Shown: in pieces, positions 22,781 to 30,741 of the stretch
Layout of the letters: every line of letters starts with the position of its first letter
How positions within the stretch are numbered: the first letter of the stretch is position 1
Program-made: the position numbers and the translations under genes
The notes under the pieces: model-generated
The model's database searches: none
What the model saw: only the letters and a program-made list of their open reading frames with translations
Told to the model about the DNA's origin: nothing
DNA from: Clostridiales bacterium
GTDB lineage: Bacteria > Bacillota > Clostridia > Christensenellales > Aristaeellaceae
Length of the DNA stretch: 33,082 bases
Reading direction: 5' to 3'
Assembly (NCBI GenBank): GCA_015056415.1
Contig: SVGJ01000028.1
Coordinates: 1-33,082 of the forward strand

Positions 22781-23640
22781 TGAAGATCGGCTCCCTGCTG
22801 CGGGACGGCAATGTGCATCTGTCCTGCGAGGTATTCCCGCCCAAGAAGTTCGACGGTATCGCCCAGGCCTCCGCTGTGGCCCAGGAGATCGCCGCCCTGC
22901 GTCCTGCCTTTATGTCCGTGACCTATGGCGCGGCAGGCTCTACCCCGGGCCATACGCTGGCTGTGGCCAAGGCCGTGGCGGAGAAGGACGTTACCCCCCT
23001 GTGCCACCTGACCTGCGTGCAGTCCACCCGGGAGCACGTGAGGCAGGTGCTGGCCGATATGAAAGCCGCCGGCATGGAGAACGTGCTGGCCCTGCGGGGC
23101 GACCTGCCCAAGGAAGGCGAGCCCGTGAAGGAATTTGCCTATGCCTCGGAGCTGGTGGAGTTCATCCATCAGCAGGGCGATTTCTGCGTAGGTGCGGCGT
23201 GCTATCCCGAGGGGCATCCGGAAAGCGGCGGACGCCGGAAGGACATCGAGTATCTCAAGCACAAGGTGGATGCCGGGGTGGATTTCCTCACCACGCAGAT
23301 GTTCTTTGATAACGGCATCCTGTATAACTTCCTGTACAGGGCGCTGCGGGCGGGGATCGATGTGCCGGTGTGCGCGGGCATCATGCCCATTACGACCATC
23401 CAGCAGGTGGATCGCGTGGTGAAGCTCTCCGGCTCCATCATGCCGCCGAGATTCGCGGCGATCGCGGATCGCTTCGCTGATGATCCCGATGCCATGGCTC
23501 AGGCGGGCATTGCCTTTGCTACCGAGCAGATCATCGACCTGGTGGCGAATGGGATCACCAACATTCATTTGTATACAATGAACAAGCCCTGGATCACCAG
23601 GGCAATCGTGGATAATTTGTCCCATGTGATCAAGATGTGA
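22780..23640 (+). CDS. metF: Methylenetetrahydrofolate reductase
   Basis: A 286-residue FAD-type TIM-barrel reductase. SCEVFPPKK with the catalytic glutamate (E17), MSVTYGAAGSTPGHT, CHLTCVQSTREHVRQ and LALRGDLP are the hallmark MetF stretches, and QMFFDN comes later. It reduces 5,10-methylenetetrahydrofolate to the methyl form used for methionine; in acetogens it also serves the Wood-Ljungdahl path. No MetV partner (zinc-finger subunit) lies beside it. The ATG at 22780 shares its first base with the thioesterase stop (TGATG), and AAGGAGAA sits before it. A longer reading frame upstream is inside the thioesterase gene and is rejected. An intrinsic terminator follows the stop. Confidence 0.93.
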   Translation: MKIGSLLRDGNVHLSCEVFPPKKFDGIAQASAVAQEIAALRPAFMSVTYGAAGSTPGHTLAVAKAVAEKDVTPLCHLTCVQSTREHVRQVLADMKAAGMENVLALRGDLPKEGEPVKEFAYASELVEFIHQQGDFCVGAACYPEGHPESGGRRKDIEYLKHKVDAGVDFLTTQMFFDNGILYNFLYRALRAGIDVPVCAGIMPITTIQQVDRVVKLSGSIMPPRFAAIADRFADDPDAMAQAGIAFATEQIIDLVANGITNIHLYTMNKPWITRAIVDNLSHVIKM

Positions 23641-23645
23641 TGGGG

Positions 23646-23672
23646 GCACCGCTGCGGCGGTGCTTCTTTTTT
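23646..23672 (+). terminator. Intrinsic terminator of the metF operon
   Basis: GCACCGC (23646-23652) and GCGGTGC (23657-23663) form a perfect 7-base stem around TGCG, followed by TTCTTTTTT. Confidence 0.9.
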
Positions 23673-23691
23673 GCGCTATTTTCAGGCAGTG

Positions 23692-23993
23692 CCAGCCTGG
23701 GGGCGTACTTTTCGTCTCGGCGAAAAGTACCAAAAGCCGCCCGGGGGCCACAATGGAGGTGTGGCCCCCGGACCCCGGTGCACTTCTCAGGATCGCCTGC
23801 GAATAAGCCCTCGCGGGGCGACCTGTTACAGCAGGGTTGGCGGCGCGGGCAGCGCGCCGCCCCATGATCGCTTCCCGGCGCCTGGAAGGAGATCGCGTTT
23901 GGGGTATCGGACTGATGGCGGTGCACTGCCATGCTGCAGGCGTGCGTCGCGGCGCATCCGTTATGCGCCGTGACCCCTGCTGATATCAGGAAC
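23692..23993 (+). repeat. Structured intergenic repeat, copy 2
   Basis: Second copy of the ~295-base element at 13729-14024, same orientation, offset 9963 bases over the first 221 positions. All main stems are kept: 23705-23730, 23741-23771, GGCGCG/CGCGCC and the tail CGGCGCAT/ATGCGCCG. The variable part (about 23913-23943) is slightly longer than in copy 1. The flanks differ, so the edges of the unit can be read at about CCAGCC on the left and GATATC on the right. Confidence 0.85.
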
Positions 23994-24019
23994 GTTTGCT
24001 CTCCCAGCATGGGTTTCGA

Positions 24020-24097
24020 AAGGGCTGAAAGCCCTTCGCGGGGTGCAGGGGCAGAGCCCCTGCTCAGGGGAGTTCAGAGGGGGAGAATCCCCCTCTG
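24020..24097. repeat. Three short palindromes with three-base loops
   Basis: AAGGGCT/AGCCCTT around GAA (24020-24036), GCAGGGGC/GCCCCTGC around AGA (24045-24063) and CAGAGGGGGA/TCCCCCTCTG around GAA (24075-24097), all perfect. The loop is purine-only on this strand in every case, as in the two units after repeat copy 1. Confidence 0.75.
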
Positions 24098-24102
24098 GGG
24101 GG

Positions 24103-24131
24103 TTTACTTTTGTGATGAAAATTTGTATAAT
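24103..24131 (+). promoter_or_regulatory. parA promoter
   Basis: TTTACT (24103-24108), 17 bases, TATAAT (24126-24131); AAGGAG at 24164-24169 follows, six bases before the parA ATG. It starts right after the last palindrome. Confidence 0.75.
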
Positions 24132-24175
24132 AAACTGTATTGCTTTGTCTATCAATGGACGTTAAGGAGCGCTTT

Positions 24176-24949
24176 ATGGCGAAGATCATTGCGATAACCA
24201 ATCAGAAGGGCGGCGTGGGAAAGACGACGACTTCTGTCAATCTGACGGCGATCCTGGCCGATATGGGCATGAATGTGCTGGTGGTGGATCTGGATCCCCA
24301 GGGAAACACGACCTCCGGTTTGGGCATGAAGGTGAAGGAGCGCAGCATCTACGAGGTCATCATGGGCCGCGAAACGATGAAGAAGTGCATCCAGAAGACC
24401 GGTGTGAAGCGGCTGGATATCGTTGGCGCGGATATCCGCCTGGCCGGCGCCGAGCTGGAACTGGTGGGTGTGGAGCAGCGCGAGTTCTGCCTGAAGAACG
24501 CTCTTACCACCGTGCAGAAGGATTACGATTTCATTTTCATCGATTGTCCGCCGTCCCTTGGCCTTTTGACGCTGAATGCCCTTGCCGCCTGCGACCGGGT
24601 GCTGATCCCCATCCAGTGCGAGTATTACGCGCTGGAGGGCGTTACCAGCCTGATGAACACCGTCAGCCGGGTGAAGAAGACCTTCAACCCCGGCATCGAT
24701 ATCGAGGGCATTCTGCTCACCATGCTGGACGGCCGCACCAACCTGGGCCTGCAGGTGGTGGACGAGGTAAAAAAACACTTCAAGAAGAAGACCTTCGCCA
24801 CCACCATTCCGCGCAACGTCCGCCTGGGCGAGGCACCCTCCCACGGCGAGCCCATCCATGTGTATGATCCCCGCTCCGCCGGCGCTACGGCCTACCGCGC
24901 GCTGGCTGCGGAGGTGCTTGAGCGCAACGGCTTGAAAGCCAGGAAGTAA
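24176..24949 (+). CDS. parA: ParA/Soj chromosome-partition ATPase
   Basis: A 257-residue ParA-family ATPase. The deviant Walker A KGGVGKTT is at 11-18, with the signature lysine K11; VLVVDLDPQGNTTSGLG is the switch A' region and FIFIDCPPSLGLLTLNAL the Walker B region. It binds DNA without sequence preference as an ATP dimer and, with ParB, separates chromosome origins and controls Soj/Spo0J-type functions. ATG 24176 fits AAGGAG six bases before and the family start MAKIIAITNQKGG; longer frames have no ribosome site. parB follows 12 bases after the stop. Unusually, no gidB/rsmG or other origin-type neighbours are present. Confidence 0.93.
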   Translation: MAKIIAITNQKGGVGKTTTSVNLTAILADMGMNVLVVDLDPQGNTTSGLGMKVKERSIYEVIMGRETMKKCIQKTGVKRLDIVGADIRLAGAELELVGVEQREFCLKNALTTVQKDYDFIFIDCPPSLGLLTLNALAACDRVLIPIQCEYYALEGVTSLMNTVSRVKKTFNPGIDIEGILLTMLDGRTNLGLQVVDEVKKHFKKKTFATTIPRNVRLGEAPSHGEPIHVYDPRSAGATAYRALAAEVLERNGLKARK

Positions 24950-24961
24950 GGAGAAACGATC

Positions 24962-25831
24962 ATGGCAAAGAAAACGCGCGGCCTCGGCCGTGGCCTGGAA
25001 GCCCTGCTGCCCGACGCGGAGGAGGTCCTCGCCAGCGGCGTGCAGGAGATCTCCATTGGCGATATCGACCCGAATCCCGACCAGCCCCGGCGCACCTTCT
25101 CTGAGGAGAGCATCGCCCAGCTGGCCCAGTCCATCCGGGAGCAGGGCGTTCTGCAGCCCATCCTGGTAACGCCGCAAAACGGCGGCCGCTACCGTATCGT
25201 GGCAGGCGAGCGCCGCTGGCGTGCCTCCCGCGCGGCAGGGCTGGACAAGGTGCCGGTGATCGTCCGCGACCTGGACGTGATCCAGCAGATGGAGATCGCG
25301 CTGATCGAAAACCTTCAGCGCGAGGATCTGAACCCCATCGAAGTAGCACAGGGCATCCGCAGCCTGATGCAGCAGTGCGGCTATACCCAGGAGACCGTGG
25401 CCAACCGCCTGAGCAAGAGCCGGCCCGCCGTGGCCAACCTGCTGCGTCTTCTGACGCTGCCGGAGGAGGTCATCGAGCTGGTGCGGCAGGGGAGCCTTTC
25501 CGCCGGACACGCCCGTGTGCTGGCCGGACTGGACGATAATGCCCGCAAGCTGGTCCTGGCCAAGGAGACCATTGAGCAGGGCTACAGTGTGCGTCAGCTG
25601 GAGGCGCTGGCCGCAGCCGGCAGGGACGAGCCCGCCAGGGCCCGGAAGGCCAAGACGAAGAAGGCCGCCCTGCCTGCCGAGCTCAGCGAGCTGGAGGGCC
25701 GCATCCGTGAGACCATGGGCGTTCGCGCCACCCTCACCGGCACGGTGAAGAGGGGCAAGATCGTCCTGCAGTATTATTCCCAGGAAGAATTGGAACACCT
25801 CAACGACCTGCTCGCGCGGCTGGAGGAGTGA
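24962..25831 (+). CDS. parB: ParB/Spo0J chromosome-partition protein
   Basis: A 289-residue ParB. GLGRGLEALLPD at the start is the ParA-activating arm, IDPNPDQPRRTFSEESIAQLAQSI and GERRWRASRAAG (the CTP-binding box with GERR) form the N-terminal clamp domain, ENLQREDLNPIE the next box, and YTQETVANRLSKSRPAVANLLRLLTLP the parS-reading helix-turn-helix. The C-terminal ~50 residues form the dimer domain. It binds parS, spreads as a CTP-dependent clamp and loads SMC. AAGGAG lies between the parA stop and this start. I found no exact parS (TGTTTCACGTGAAACA) in the window. Confidence 0.93.
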   Translation: MAKKTRGLGRGLEALLPDAEEVLASGVQEISIGDIDPNPDQPRRTFSEESIAQLAQSIREQGVLQPILVTPQNGGRYRIVAGERRWRASRAAGLDKVPVIVRDLDVIQQMEIALIENLQREDLNPIEVAQGIRSLMQQCGYTQETVANRLSKSRPAVANLLRLLTLPEEVIELVRQGSLSAGHARVLAGLDDNARKLVLAKETIEQGYSVRQLEALAAAGRDEPARARKAKTKKAALPAELSELEGRIRETMGVRATLTGTVKRGKIVLQYYSQEELEHLNDLLARLEE

Positions 25832-25838
25832 CATACCA

Positions 25839-26528
25839 ATGAGCCAGATTCCCGAATTGCCCCGCTGGGAGGGCCCGCTGTCCCATCCCTTCTACAGCAA
25901 GGTGGTCAAGCGCGCGCTGGATCTTCTGCTGGCGCTGGTGATGCTGATCCCCGGCTGCATCGTGATGCTGCCCCTGGCCATCTGGGTGAAGTTGGATTCT
26001 CCCGGCCCGGTGTTTTATCGTGCCATCCGCGGCGGCTATCACAACAAGCCCTTCTACATCCTCAAGTTCCGCTCCATGGTGGTGGACGCCGATAAATCCG
26101 GCGGCTGCACCGCCCTCAACGATGACCGTGTCACCAGGGCCGGCAGGATCATGCGCCGCCTGAAGCTGGACGAACTGCCCCAGCTGTTCAACATCATCAA
26201 GGGCGATATGTCCTTCGTGGGCCCCCGGCCGGAGCTGCTGCTCTATACCACCCAGTATACCAAAGAACAGGAGTGCATCCTGTGGGTGCGCCCCGGCATC
26301 ACCGACCGCTCCAGCATTGTGTACATCGCCCAGGATGAGATCGTGGGCGAGGAGAATCCGGTGGAGAACTTCGAGAAGTACGTTCTGCCTGAGAAGAACC
26401 GCCTGCGGGTGGAGTATGCCCTGAACCAGTCCTTTATGCTGGATATGCAGCTGTTCTTCGAGACCATCGGCGGCGTGTTCGGCAAGGCCAGGAAGATGGC
26501 CGGCGAAAAGAAAGGGAAAGAAGTATGA
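25839..26528 (+). CDS. Initiating sugar-phosphate transferase (bacterial sugar transferase, PF02397)
   Basis: A 229-residue monotopic phosphoglycosyl transferase. A membrane stretch at about 25-47 (RALDLLLALVMLIPGCIVMLPLAIW) is followed by the catalytic domain with KFRSM, the D-E active-site pair in KLDELPQLFNIIKGDMSFVGPRPE, and VRPGITDRSS. The family moves a sugar 1-phosphate from a nucleotide sugar to undecaprenyl phosphate and starts synthesis of capsules, exopolysaccharides or glycoproteins. It starts eight bases after parB and overlaps the next gene by four bases. The nucleotide sugar used is unknown. Confidence 0.9.
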   Translation: MSQIPELPRWEGPLSHPFYSKVVKRALDLLLALVMLIPGCIVMLPLAIWVKLDSPGPVFYRAIRGGYHNKPFYILKFRSMVVDADKSGGCTALNDDRVTRAGRIMRRLKLDELPQLFNIIKGDMSFVGPRPELLLYTTQYTKEQECILWVRPGITDRSSIVYIAQDEIVGEENPVENFEKYVLPEKNRLRVEYALNQSFMLDMQLFFETIGGVFGKARKMAGEKKGKEV

Positions 26529-27403
26529 CCGCCTCTTATGAAAGCAAGACCCACGCGGCCTTCGGCGGCGCGCCCATCGACGTGAGCGACCCCAGGGTGA
26601 TGGCGTGGCTGATCCGCCGTCACGGCTTGGAGATGACCCACATCAGCCGGGGCAGCCATATCGGCGCTATCTTCTCCGTGGCGGAGGTGGTGGCCGCGCT
26701 GTATACCGGCGTGATGAACGTCGACCCCGCCGATCCCGCCATGCCCGGCCGCGACCGGCTGGTGTATTCCAAGGGGCACGCGGGCGCCGCGGTGTATGCC
26801 GCGCTGGCGGAGCGGGGGTTCTTCCCCGTGGAGGAGCTGAGCACCCATTATGCCAACGGCTCCCGGCTTTCCGGTCATGTGAGCCACAAGGGCATCCCGG
26901 GCGTGGAGTTTTCCACGGGTAGCCTGGGTCATGGCCTGGCGGTGGCCGCCGGTATGGCTATGGGCGCCAGGCTGGACAAGGCATCCTGGCGCGCCTATGC
27001 CGTGCTGGGCGACGGCGAGTGCGACGAGGGCTCTGTGTGGGAGGCCGCGCTGCAGGCCCATCAGTTCAAGCTGGATAATCTGATCGCCGTGGTGGATCAC
27101 AACAGGATGCAGTCCCTGGACTTCTGCGAGAATACCCTGGCCCTGGAACCCTTCGCGGACAAGTGGCGGGACTTCGGCTGGAACGTCATCGTGGCCGACG
27201 GCCATGATACCGACGCGCTGCGTGCCGCCTTTGCCCAGGCCAAGGCGAACCTGGGCACGGAAAAACCCACCGTGATCATTGCCGAGACCACCAAGGGCAA
27301 GGGCGTGTCCTTTATGGAAAACAATATTCTGTGGCATTATCGTACGCCCCAGGGCGAGGAATACGAAGCCGCGCTGAAGGAACTGGAGGCACAGCGGCCA
27401 TGA
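26525..27403 (+). CDS. Transketolase, N-terminal subunit (split type)
   Basis: A 292-residue N-terminal half of a split transketolase. The thiamine diphosphate site is seen in LVYSKGHAGAAVYAAL, STGSLGHGLAVAAGMA and the GDGECDEGSVWEAALQAHQFKLDNLIAVVDHNR motif (GDG then about 30 residues to N). Together with the next gene it would move two-carbon ketol groups between sugar phosphates. The start overlaps the sugar transferase stop (ATGA), and its own stop overlaps the next start. The gene order, between a glycan-initiating transferase and a LicD protein, suggests that it makes a sugar for a surface polymer rather than serving only central metabolism. Confidence 0.9.
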   Translation: MTASYESKTHAAFGGAPIDVSDPRVMAWLIRRHGLEMTHISRGSHIGAIFSVAEVVAALYTGVMNVDPADPAMPGRDRLVYSKGHAGAAVYAALAERGFFPVEELSTHYANGSRLSGHVSHKGIPGVEFSTGSLGHGLAVAAGMAMGARLDKASWRAYAVLGDGECDEGSVWEAALQAHQFKLDNLIAVVDHNRMQSLDFCENTLALEPFADKWRDFGWNVIVADGHDTDALRAAFAQAKANLGTEKPTVIIAETTKGKGVSFMENNILWHYRTPQGEEYEAALKELEAQRP

Positions 27404-28326
27404 GAGACGCATTTACCCGCGCCCTGATGCGCGAAGCCGCCCTGGATCCCAGGCTGACGCTGGTCACCGGCGACCTGGGCTTCGGCGTGCTGAAGCCCTT
27501 CTGGGAGACCTATCCCGACCAGTTCATCAACGCCGGCATCGCCGAGCAGGCCATGACAGGCCTGGCGGCGGGCCTGGCCCGTACCGGCCGTACCGTGCTG
27601 ACCTATTCCATCGGCAATTTCCCCACCCTGCGCTGCATTGAGCAGATCCGCAACGACTGCGCCTATCACGACGCCAATGTGAAGGTGGTCTGTGTGGGCG
27701 GCGGCTTTGTGTACGGCAGCCTGGGCATGAGCCACCATGCCACCGAGGACATGGCCATTCTCCGTGCCCTGCCCGGCGTGACGGTGTTTACCCCCGGCGA
27801 TCCCCACGAGGTGGAGTCCATCGTGCCCATTATGCTCAAAACGCCCGGAACCTGCTATCTGCGCCTGGGCCGGGGCGGCGAACCCTATCTGCACGAAGGC
27901 CCGCTGACGGACTGGCAGATCCCCAGGGCGCTGACCATGCGTCATGGCACTGACGTGGCGCTGCTTTCCGCAGGCGGCATCATGACCCAGACGCTGGGCG
28001 CCGCTGAATTGCTCAGGGAGCAGGGCGTATCCGCCGAGGTGGTTTCCTTCCCTTGCATCAAGCCCATCGATACAGAGAAGATCGCCGAGCTGGCGGGCAG
28101 GTTCCGCCACATCGTGACGGTGGAGGAGCACAGCGTCGTGGGCGGCTTCGGCTCAGCGGTGAGCGAGGTGCTGGCCGAGATGGGGACGAACTGCAGGCTG
28201 CACCGCATCGGCATGCCTGACGTATATTCCTGCATCGTAGGTACGCAGCAGTACCTGCGGGGCGAATATCAAATGGACGACAAGGCCATCTGCGCCCGGA
28301 CGCTGGAATGGCTGGGAGGTAAATGA
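27400..28326 (+). CDS. Transketolase, C-terminal subunit (split type)
   Basis: A 308-residue C-terminal half with the pyrimidine-binding and C-terminal domains. GIAEQAMTGLAAGLARTGRTVLTYSIGNFPTLRCIEQIRND carries the conserved cofactor-activating glutamate, MSHHATEDMAILRALPGVTVFTPGD is a transketolase hallmark, and the last domain has LLSAGGIMTQTLGAAELLREQG and IVTVEEHSVVGGFGSAVSEVL. It starts at ATG 27400, overlapping the N-subunit stop by four bases, with GGAGG upstream. The LicD gene overlaps its end by four bases, so all are made together. Confidence 0.9.
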   Translation: MRDAFTRALMREAALDPRLTLVTGDLGFGVLKPFWETYPDQFINAGIAEQAMTGLAAGLARTGRTVLTYSIGNFPTLRCIEQIRNDCAYHDANVKVVCVGGGFVYGSLGMSHHATEDMAILRALPGVTVFTPGDPHEVESIVPIMLKTPGTCYLRLGRGGEPYLHEGPLTDWQIPRALTMRHGTDVALLSAGGIMTQTLGAAELLREQGVSAEVVSFPCIKPIDTEKIAELAGRFRHIVTVEEHSVVGGFGSAVSEVLAEMGTNCRLHRIGMPDVYSCIVGTQQYLRGEYQMDDKAICARTLEWLGGK

Positions 28327-29072
28327 TGGAGGAGAAGAAGCTTTCCCTTGAGGAGATCCACGAGGAGCTGCTCTGCCAGCTGCGGGATATCGTGGCCATC
28401 TGCGAGCGCCACGGTATCGAATACAATATGATGTGCGGAAGCCTCCTGGGCGCGGTGCGCCACCAGGGCTTCATCCCGTGGGATGACGATATCGACCTGC
28501 TCATCACCCGCGAGAATTTTGAGAAGCTGCGCAAGATCTATCCCCAGGAGTGCGACAAGCGCTTCGAGCTGACCTATCTGAACACCTGGACGCCCCGTGT
28601 CATGAACAGGGATCCCGAGAAGGCTGCCGCGTTCACGGATTTCTTCATCCTGGATCCCGTGCCCGAGGCGGGCTGGAAGCGCAAGTGGTGGTTTCTGAAG
28701 CTGCATATTCTCCAGGGCATGATGAAGAAAAATGTGGATTACAGCCGCTTCAGCCTGAAGAACAAGATCCTGCTCTTCGGCACCCACGTGTTGGGCCTGC
28801 CCTTTACCACGGCGTGGAAATCCCGCATGTACGAGAAGATCTCCACCGAGAACCCCGCCAGCAACGACCTGTGCATGTCCAACGGCGCCTTTGAGCTGAT
28901 GACGCATATCTGGCATCCCGAGCAGTTCGAGGAGAAGATCACCGTGAAGTTCGAGGACGTGGACGTGCTCATCCCCGCCAAACATGACGAGGTGCTCACC
29001 ATCCTCTTTGGCCCCGATTACATGACTCCGCCCCCTGTGGAGGAGCGTGTGGCCAAGCATCTTGACCTGTAA
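28323..29072 (+). CDS. LicD-family transferase
   Basis: A 249-residue LicD protein (nucleotidyltransferase-like fold). The hallmark CGSLLGAVRHQGFIPWDDDIDL has the G-S loop and the D-D-D-I-D metal cluster. Family members transfer phosphocholine or related phospho-groups from CDP-linked donors to sugars on cell-surface polymers. No LicA, LicB or LicC (choline kinase, uptake, CTP transferase) is in the window, so the donor may not be choline; a phospho-polyol is an alternative. GGGAGGT precedes the ATG, which overlaps the transketolase stop by four bases. The context marks it as part of a small surface-glycan set. Confidence 0.85.
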   Translation: MMEEKKLSLEEIHEELLCQLRDIVAICERHGIEYNMMCGSLLGAVRHQGFIPWDDDIDLLITRENFEKLRKIYPQECDKRFELTYLNTWTPRVMNRDPEKAAAFTDFFILDPVPEAGWKRKWWFLKLHILQGMMKKNVDYSRFSLKNKILLFGTHVLGLPFTTAWKSRMYEKISTENPASNDLCMSNGAFELMTHIWHPEQFEEKITVKFEDVDVLIPAKHDEVLTILFGPDYMTPPPVEERVAKHLDL

Positions 29073-29093
29073 ACGAAAGGATATCGCTGTATC

Positions 29094-29903
29094 ATGGAAA
29101 TGATCTTCTGCCCGCTGTATTCCGGCTCGAGCGGGAATGCGCTGTTTGTTCAGGCAGGGCAGACGCGGGTGCTGATCGACGCAGGCAAGTCCGGTAAGAC
29201 GCTGACGGAGGCATTGCAGCTCATCGGCGTGGAGCCGGAAAGCCTGGACGCCATCCTCATCACCCATGAGCACAGCGACCATATCGCCGGCGCAGGGGTC
29301 ATGGCCCGCAAATACCAGGTGCCGGTGTATGCCACCGAAGATACCTGGGCTGCCATGGACAGAAAGGTGGGCGCTGTACCTGCCGACCTGCGCCGTACCT
29401 TTGACAAGAATCAGGATTTCTACCTGGGTCAGCTGGGGGTCGTGCCCTTCGCGATCCCCCACGACGCGGCCGACCCAGTGGGCTATCGCCTGTGGTGCGG
29501 CGGCGTGAGCATCGCCACTGCCACCGATCTGGGGTATTTCTCCAGGGGCGTGAAGGACGCTGTTTCCGGCAGCAGCCTGGTGCTGCTGGAGAGCAATCAC
29601 GACCCGGATATGCTCATGCGCAATCCGCATTATTCCGCGCATCTGAAGCAGCGCATCCTGTCCAACCGGGGCCACCTGAGCAATGACGCCTGTGCCAACG
29701 CGCTGATCCAGTTGGTGGAGAGCGGCGTGCATAACGTGATCCTGGGGCATCTCAGCGGCGAGAACAATCTGCCTGAGCTGGCCCTGCAGACCAGCGAGAA
29801 CCGTGCCGAGGAGGCAGGTATCCGCCTGGACTATGACCTGTGCCTGGACCTGGCCTGGCGCGACCGGGTGGGCAGCGTGTATACCTTGAAAGAGGGTGTC
29901 TGA
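29094..29903 (+). CDS. MBL-fold metallohydrolase, YycJ/WalJ-like
   Basis: A 269-residue metallo-beta-lactamase fold protein. LYSGSSGNALFVQAGQTRVLIDAGKS is the characteristic start of the YycJ/WalJ group, ITHEHSDHIAG is the H-x-H-x-D-H metal motif, and PHDAADPVGYR, ATDLGYF and GHLSNDACA give the later ligands. Relatives have exonuclease-like activity and are linked to DNA repair or chromosome-wall coordination. In Bacillus the gene sits in the wal operon; here the WalRK-like genes are about 19 kb away. The start at 29094 follows GAAAGGAT by eleven bases; ATG 29100 is also possible. Confidence 0.85.
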   Translation: MEMIFCPLYSGSSGNALFVQAGQTRVLIDAGKSGKTLTEALQLIGVEPESLDAILITHEHSDHIAGAGVMARKYQVPVYATEDTWAAMDRKVGAVPADLRRTFDKNQDFYLGQLGVVPFAIPHDAADPVGYRLWCGGVSIATATDLGYFSRGVKDAVSGSSLVLLESNHDPDMLMRNPHYSAHLKQRILSNRGHLSNDACANALIQLVESGVHNVILGHLSGENNLPELALQTSENRAEEAGIRLDYDLCLDLAWRDRVGSVYTLKEGV

Positions 29904-30723
29904 CATCATACGGGTGGATAAGACCCGCAAAGCCCTGCTGGTCACGCTGGGGGTGATGCTCCTGCGCCTGCCGGTGGGGTGGGGGATCCAGCTTCTGCTG
30001 CCCAACCCGGAGGGTGATCCGGCCATTTTTTATGCCGCGCTGATCCTGCAGGAGGTGCTCCTGTGGGGCCTGCCTGCATTGATGATACTGCCCTGGCGCA
30101 GCCGTCGCCTGCTGCGGCGGGAGAAATTCACGGGGCTGTGCGTGGCGGCGGCGTTTATCGGCTTCATCGCGCAGATGGCGCTGATGGCGCTCACGCCCCA
30201 CTGGGTGGAGCTGACCGGAGCGGGGCAGGCGGCGGTGCTGCTGCCGCAAAACGAGATCCAATGGGTGCTGGCGGTGCTGGCGCTGGTGGTGATCCCTGCC
30301 GTGACAGAGGAGATCTTCTTCCGGGGCGGATTGCTCACCGGCCTGTGCGACAGCATGAGCGCTCTGAGCGCCATGCTGCTCACCACGGTGATCTTCGCGC
30401 TGATGCACGGCTCCCTGGCCGGTTTTCCGGCGCACATGGGCATAAGCCTTCTGTGCAGCCTGGCCATGATGACAAGGGGCCGGCTGGTGGCGCCCATCAT
30501 GCTGCATATGTGCTACAACGGCGCGGCGCTGCTCCTGCGGGATACATCCGCCGCTCTGATGCCTGCCCTGCCCCTGGCGCTGATCCTGGCCGCCGCGGCG
30601 ATGTGGATGCTCGCGCAGATCGTCTGGCGGGGGCGCTATCGCCGGGTGCGAACCGTGGACGGCGTGCTGCTGGGCGTGATCATTCTTGGGGCGGCGGCGC
30701 TGTATTTACCGGAGATTCTTTGA
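29896..30723 (+). CDS. CPBP-family intramembrane metalloprotease
   Basis: A 275-residue membrane protein with about seven or eight helices and the CPBP (Abi/Rce1) motifs: TEEIFFRG (E138, E139, R143), FALMHGS with H171, and HMCYN (H204 and N208). The family cleaves membrane proteins or prenylated peptides; bacterial members are tied to bacteriocin self-immunity, among other jobs. The GTG start at 29896 overlaps the previous gene by eight bases, so it is coupled with the YycJ-like hydrolase. The substrate is unknown. Confidence 0.85.
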   Translation: MSDIIRVDKTRKALLVTLGVMLLRLPVGWGIQLLLPNPEGDPAIFYAALILQEVLLWGLPALMILPWRSRRLLRREKFTGLCVAAAFIGFIAQMALMALTPHWVELTGAGQAAVLLPQNEIQWVLAVLALVVIPAVTEEIFFRGGLLTGLCDSMSALSAMLLTTVIFALMHGSLAGFPAHMGISLLCSLAMMTRGRLVAPIMLHMCYNGAALLLRDTSAALMPALPLALILAAAAMWMLAQIVWRGRYRRVRTVDGVLLGVIILGAAALYLPEIL

Positions 30724-30741
30724 TAACATTGGGGTGAAACC

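Larger units (their letters stand above)
23641..24175. other. Intergenic region (about 535 bases) with terminator, repeat copy 2, palindromes and parA promoter
   Basis: No gene is supported. In order it holds the metF terminator, repeat copy 2, three three-base-loop palindromes, and the promoter and ribosome site of parA. Short frames here mirror frames in copy 1. Confidence 0.7.

Noticed and set aside
22774-23865. Minus-strand open frame across metF, its terminator and part of the repeat
   Set aside because: Crosses a terminator and a repeat and has no protein-like features.
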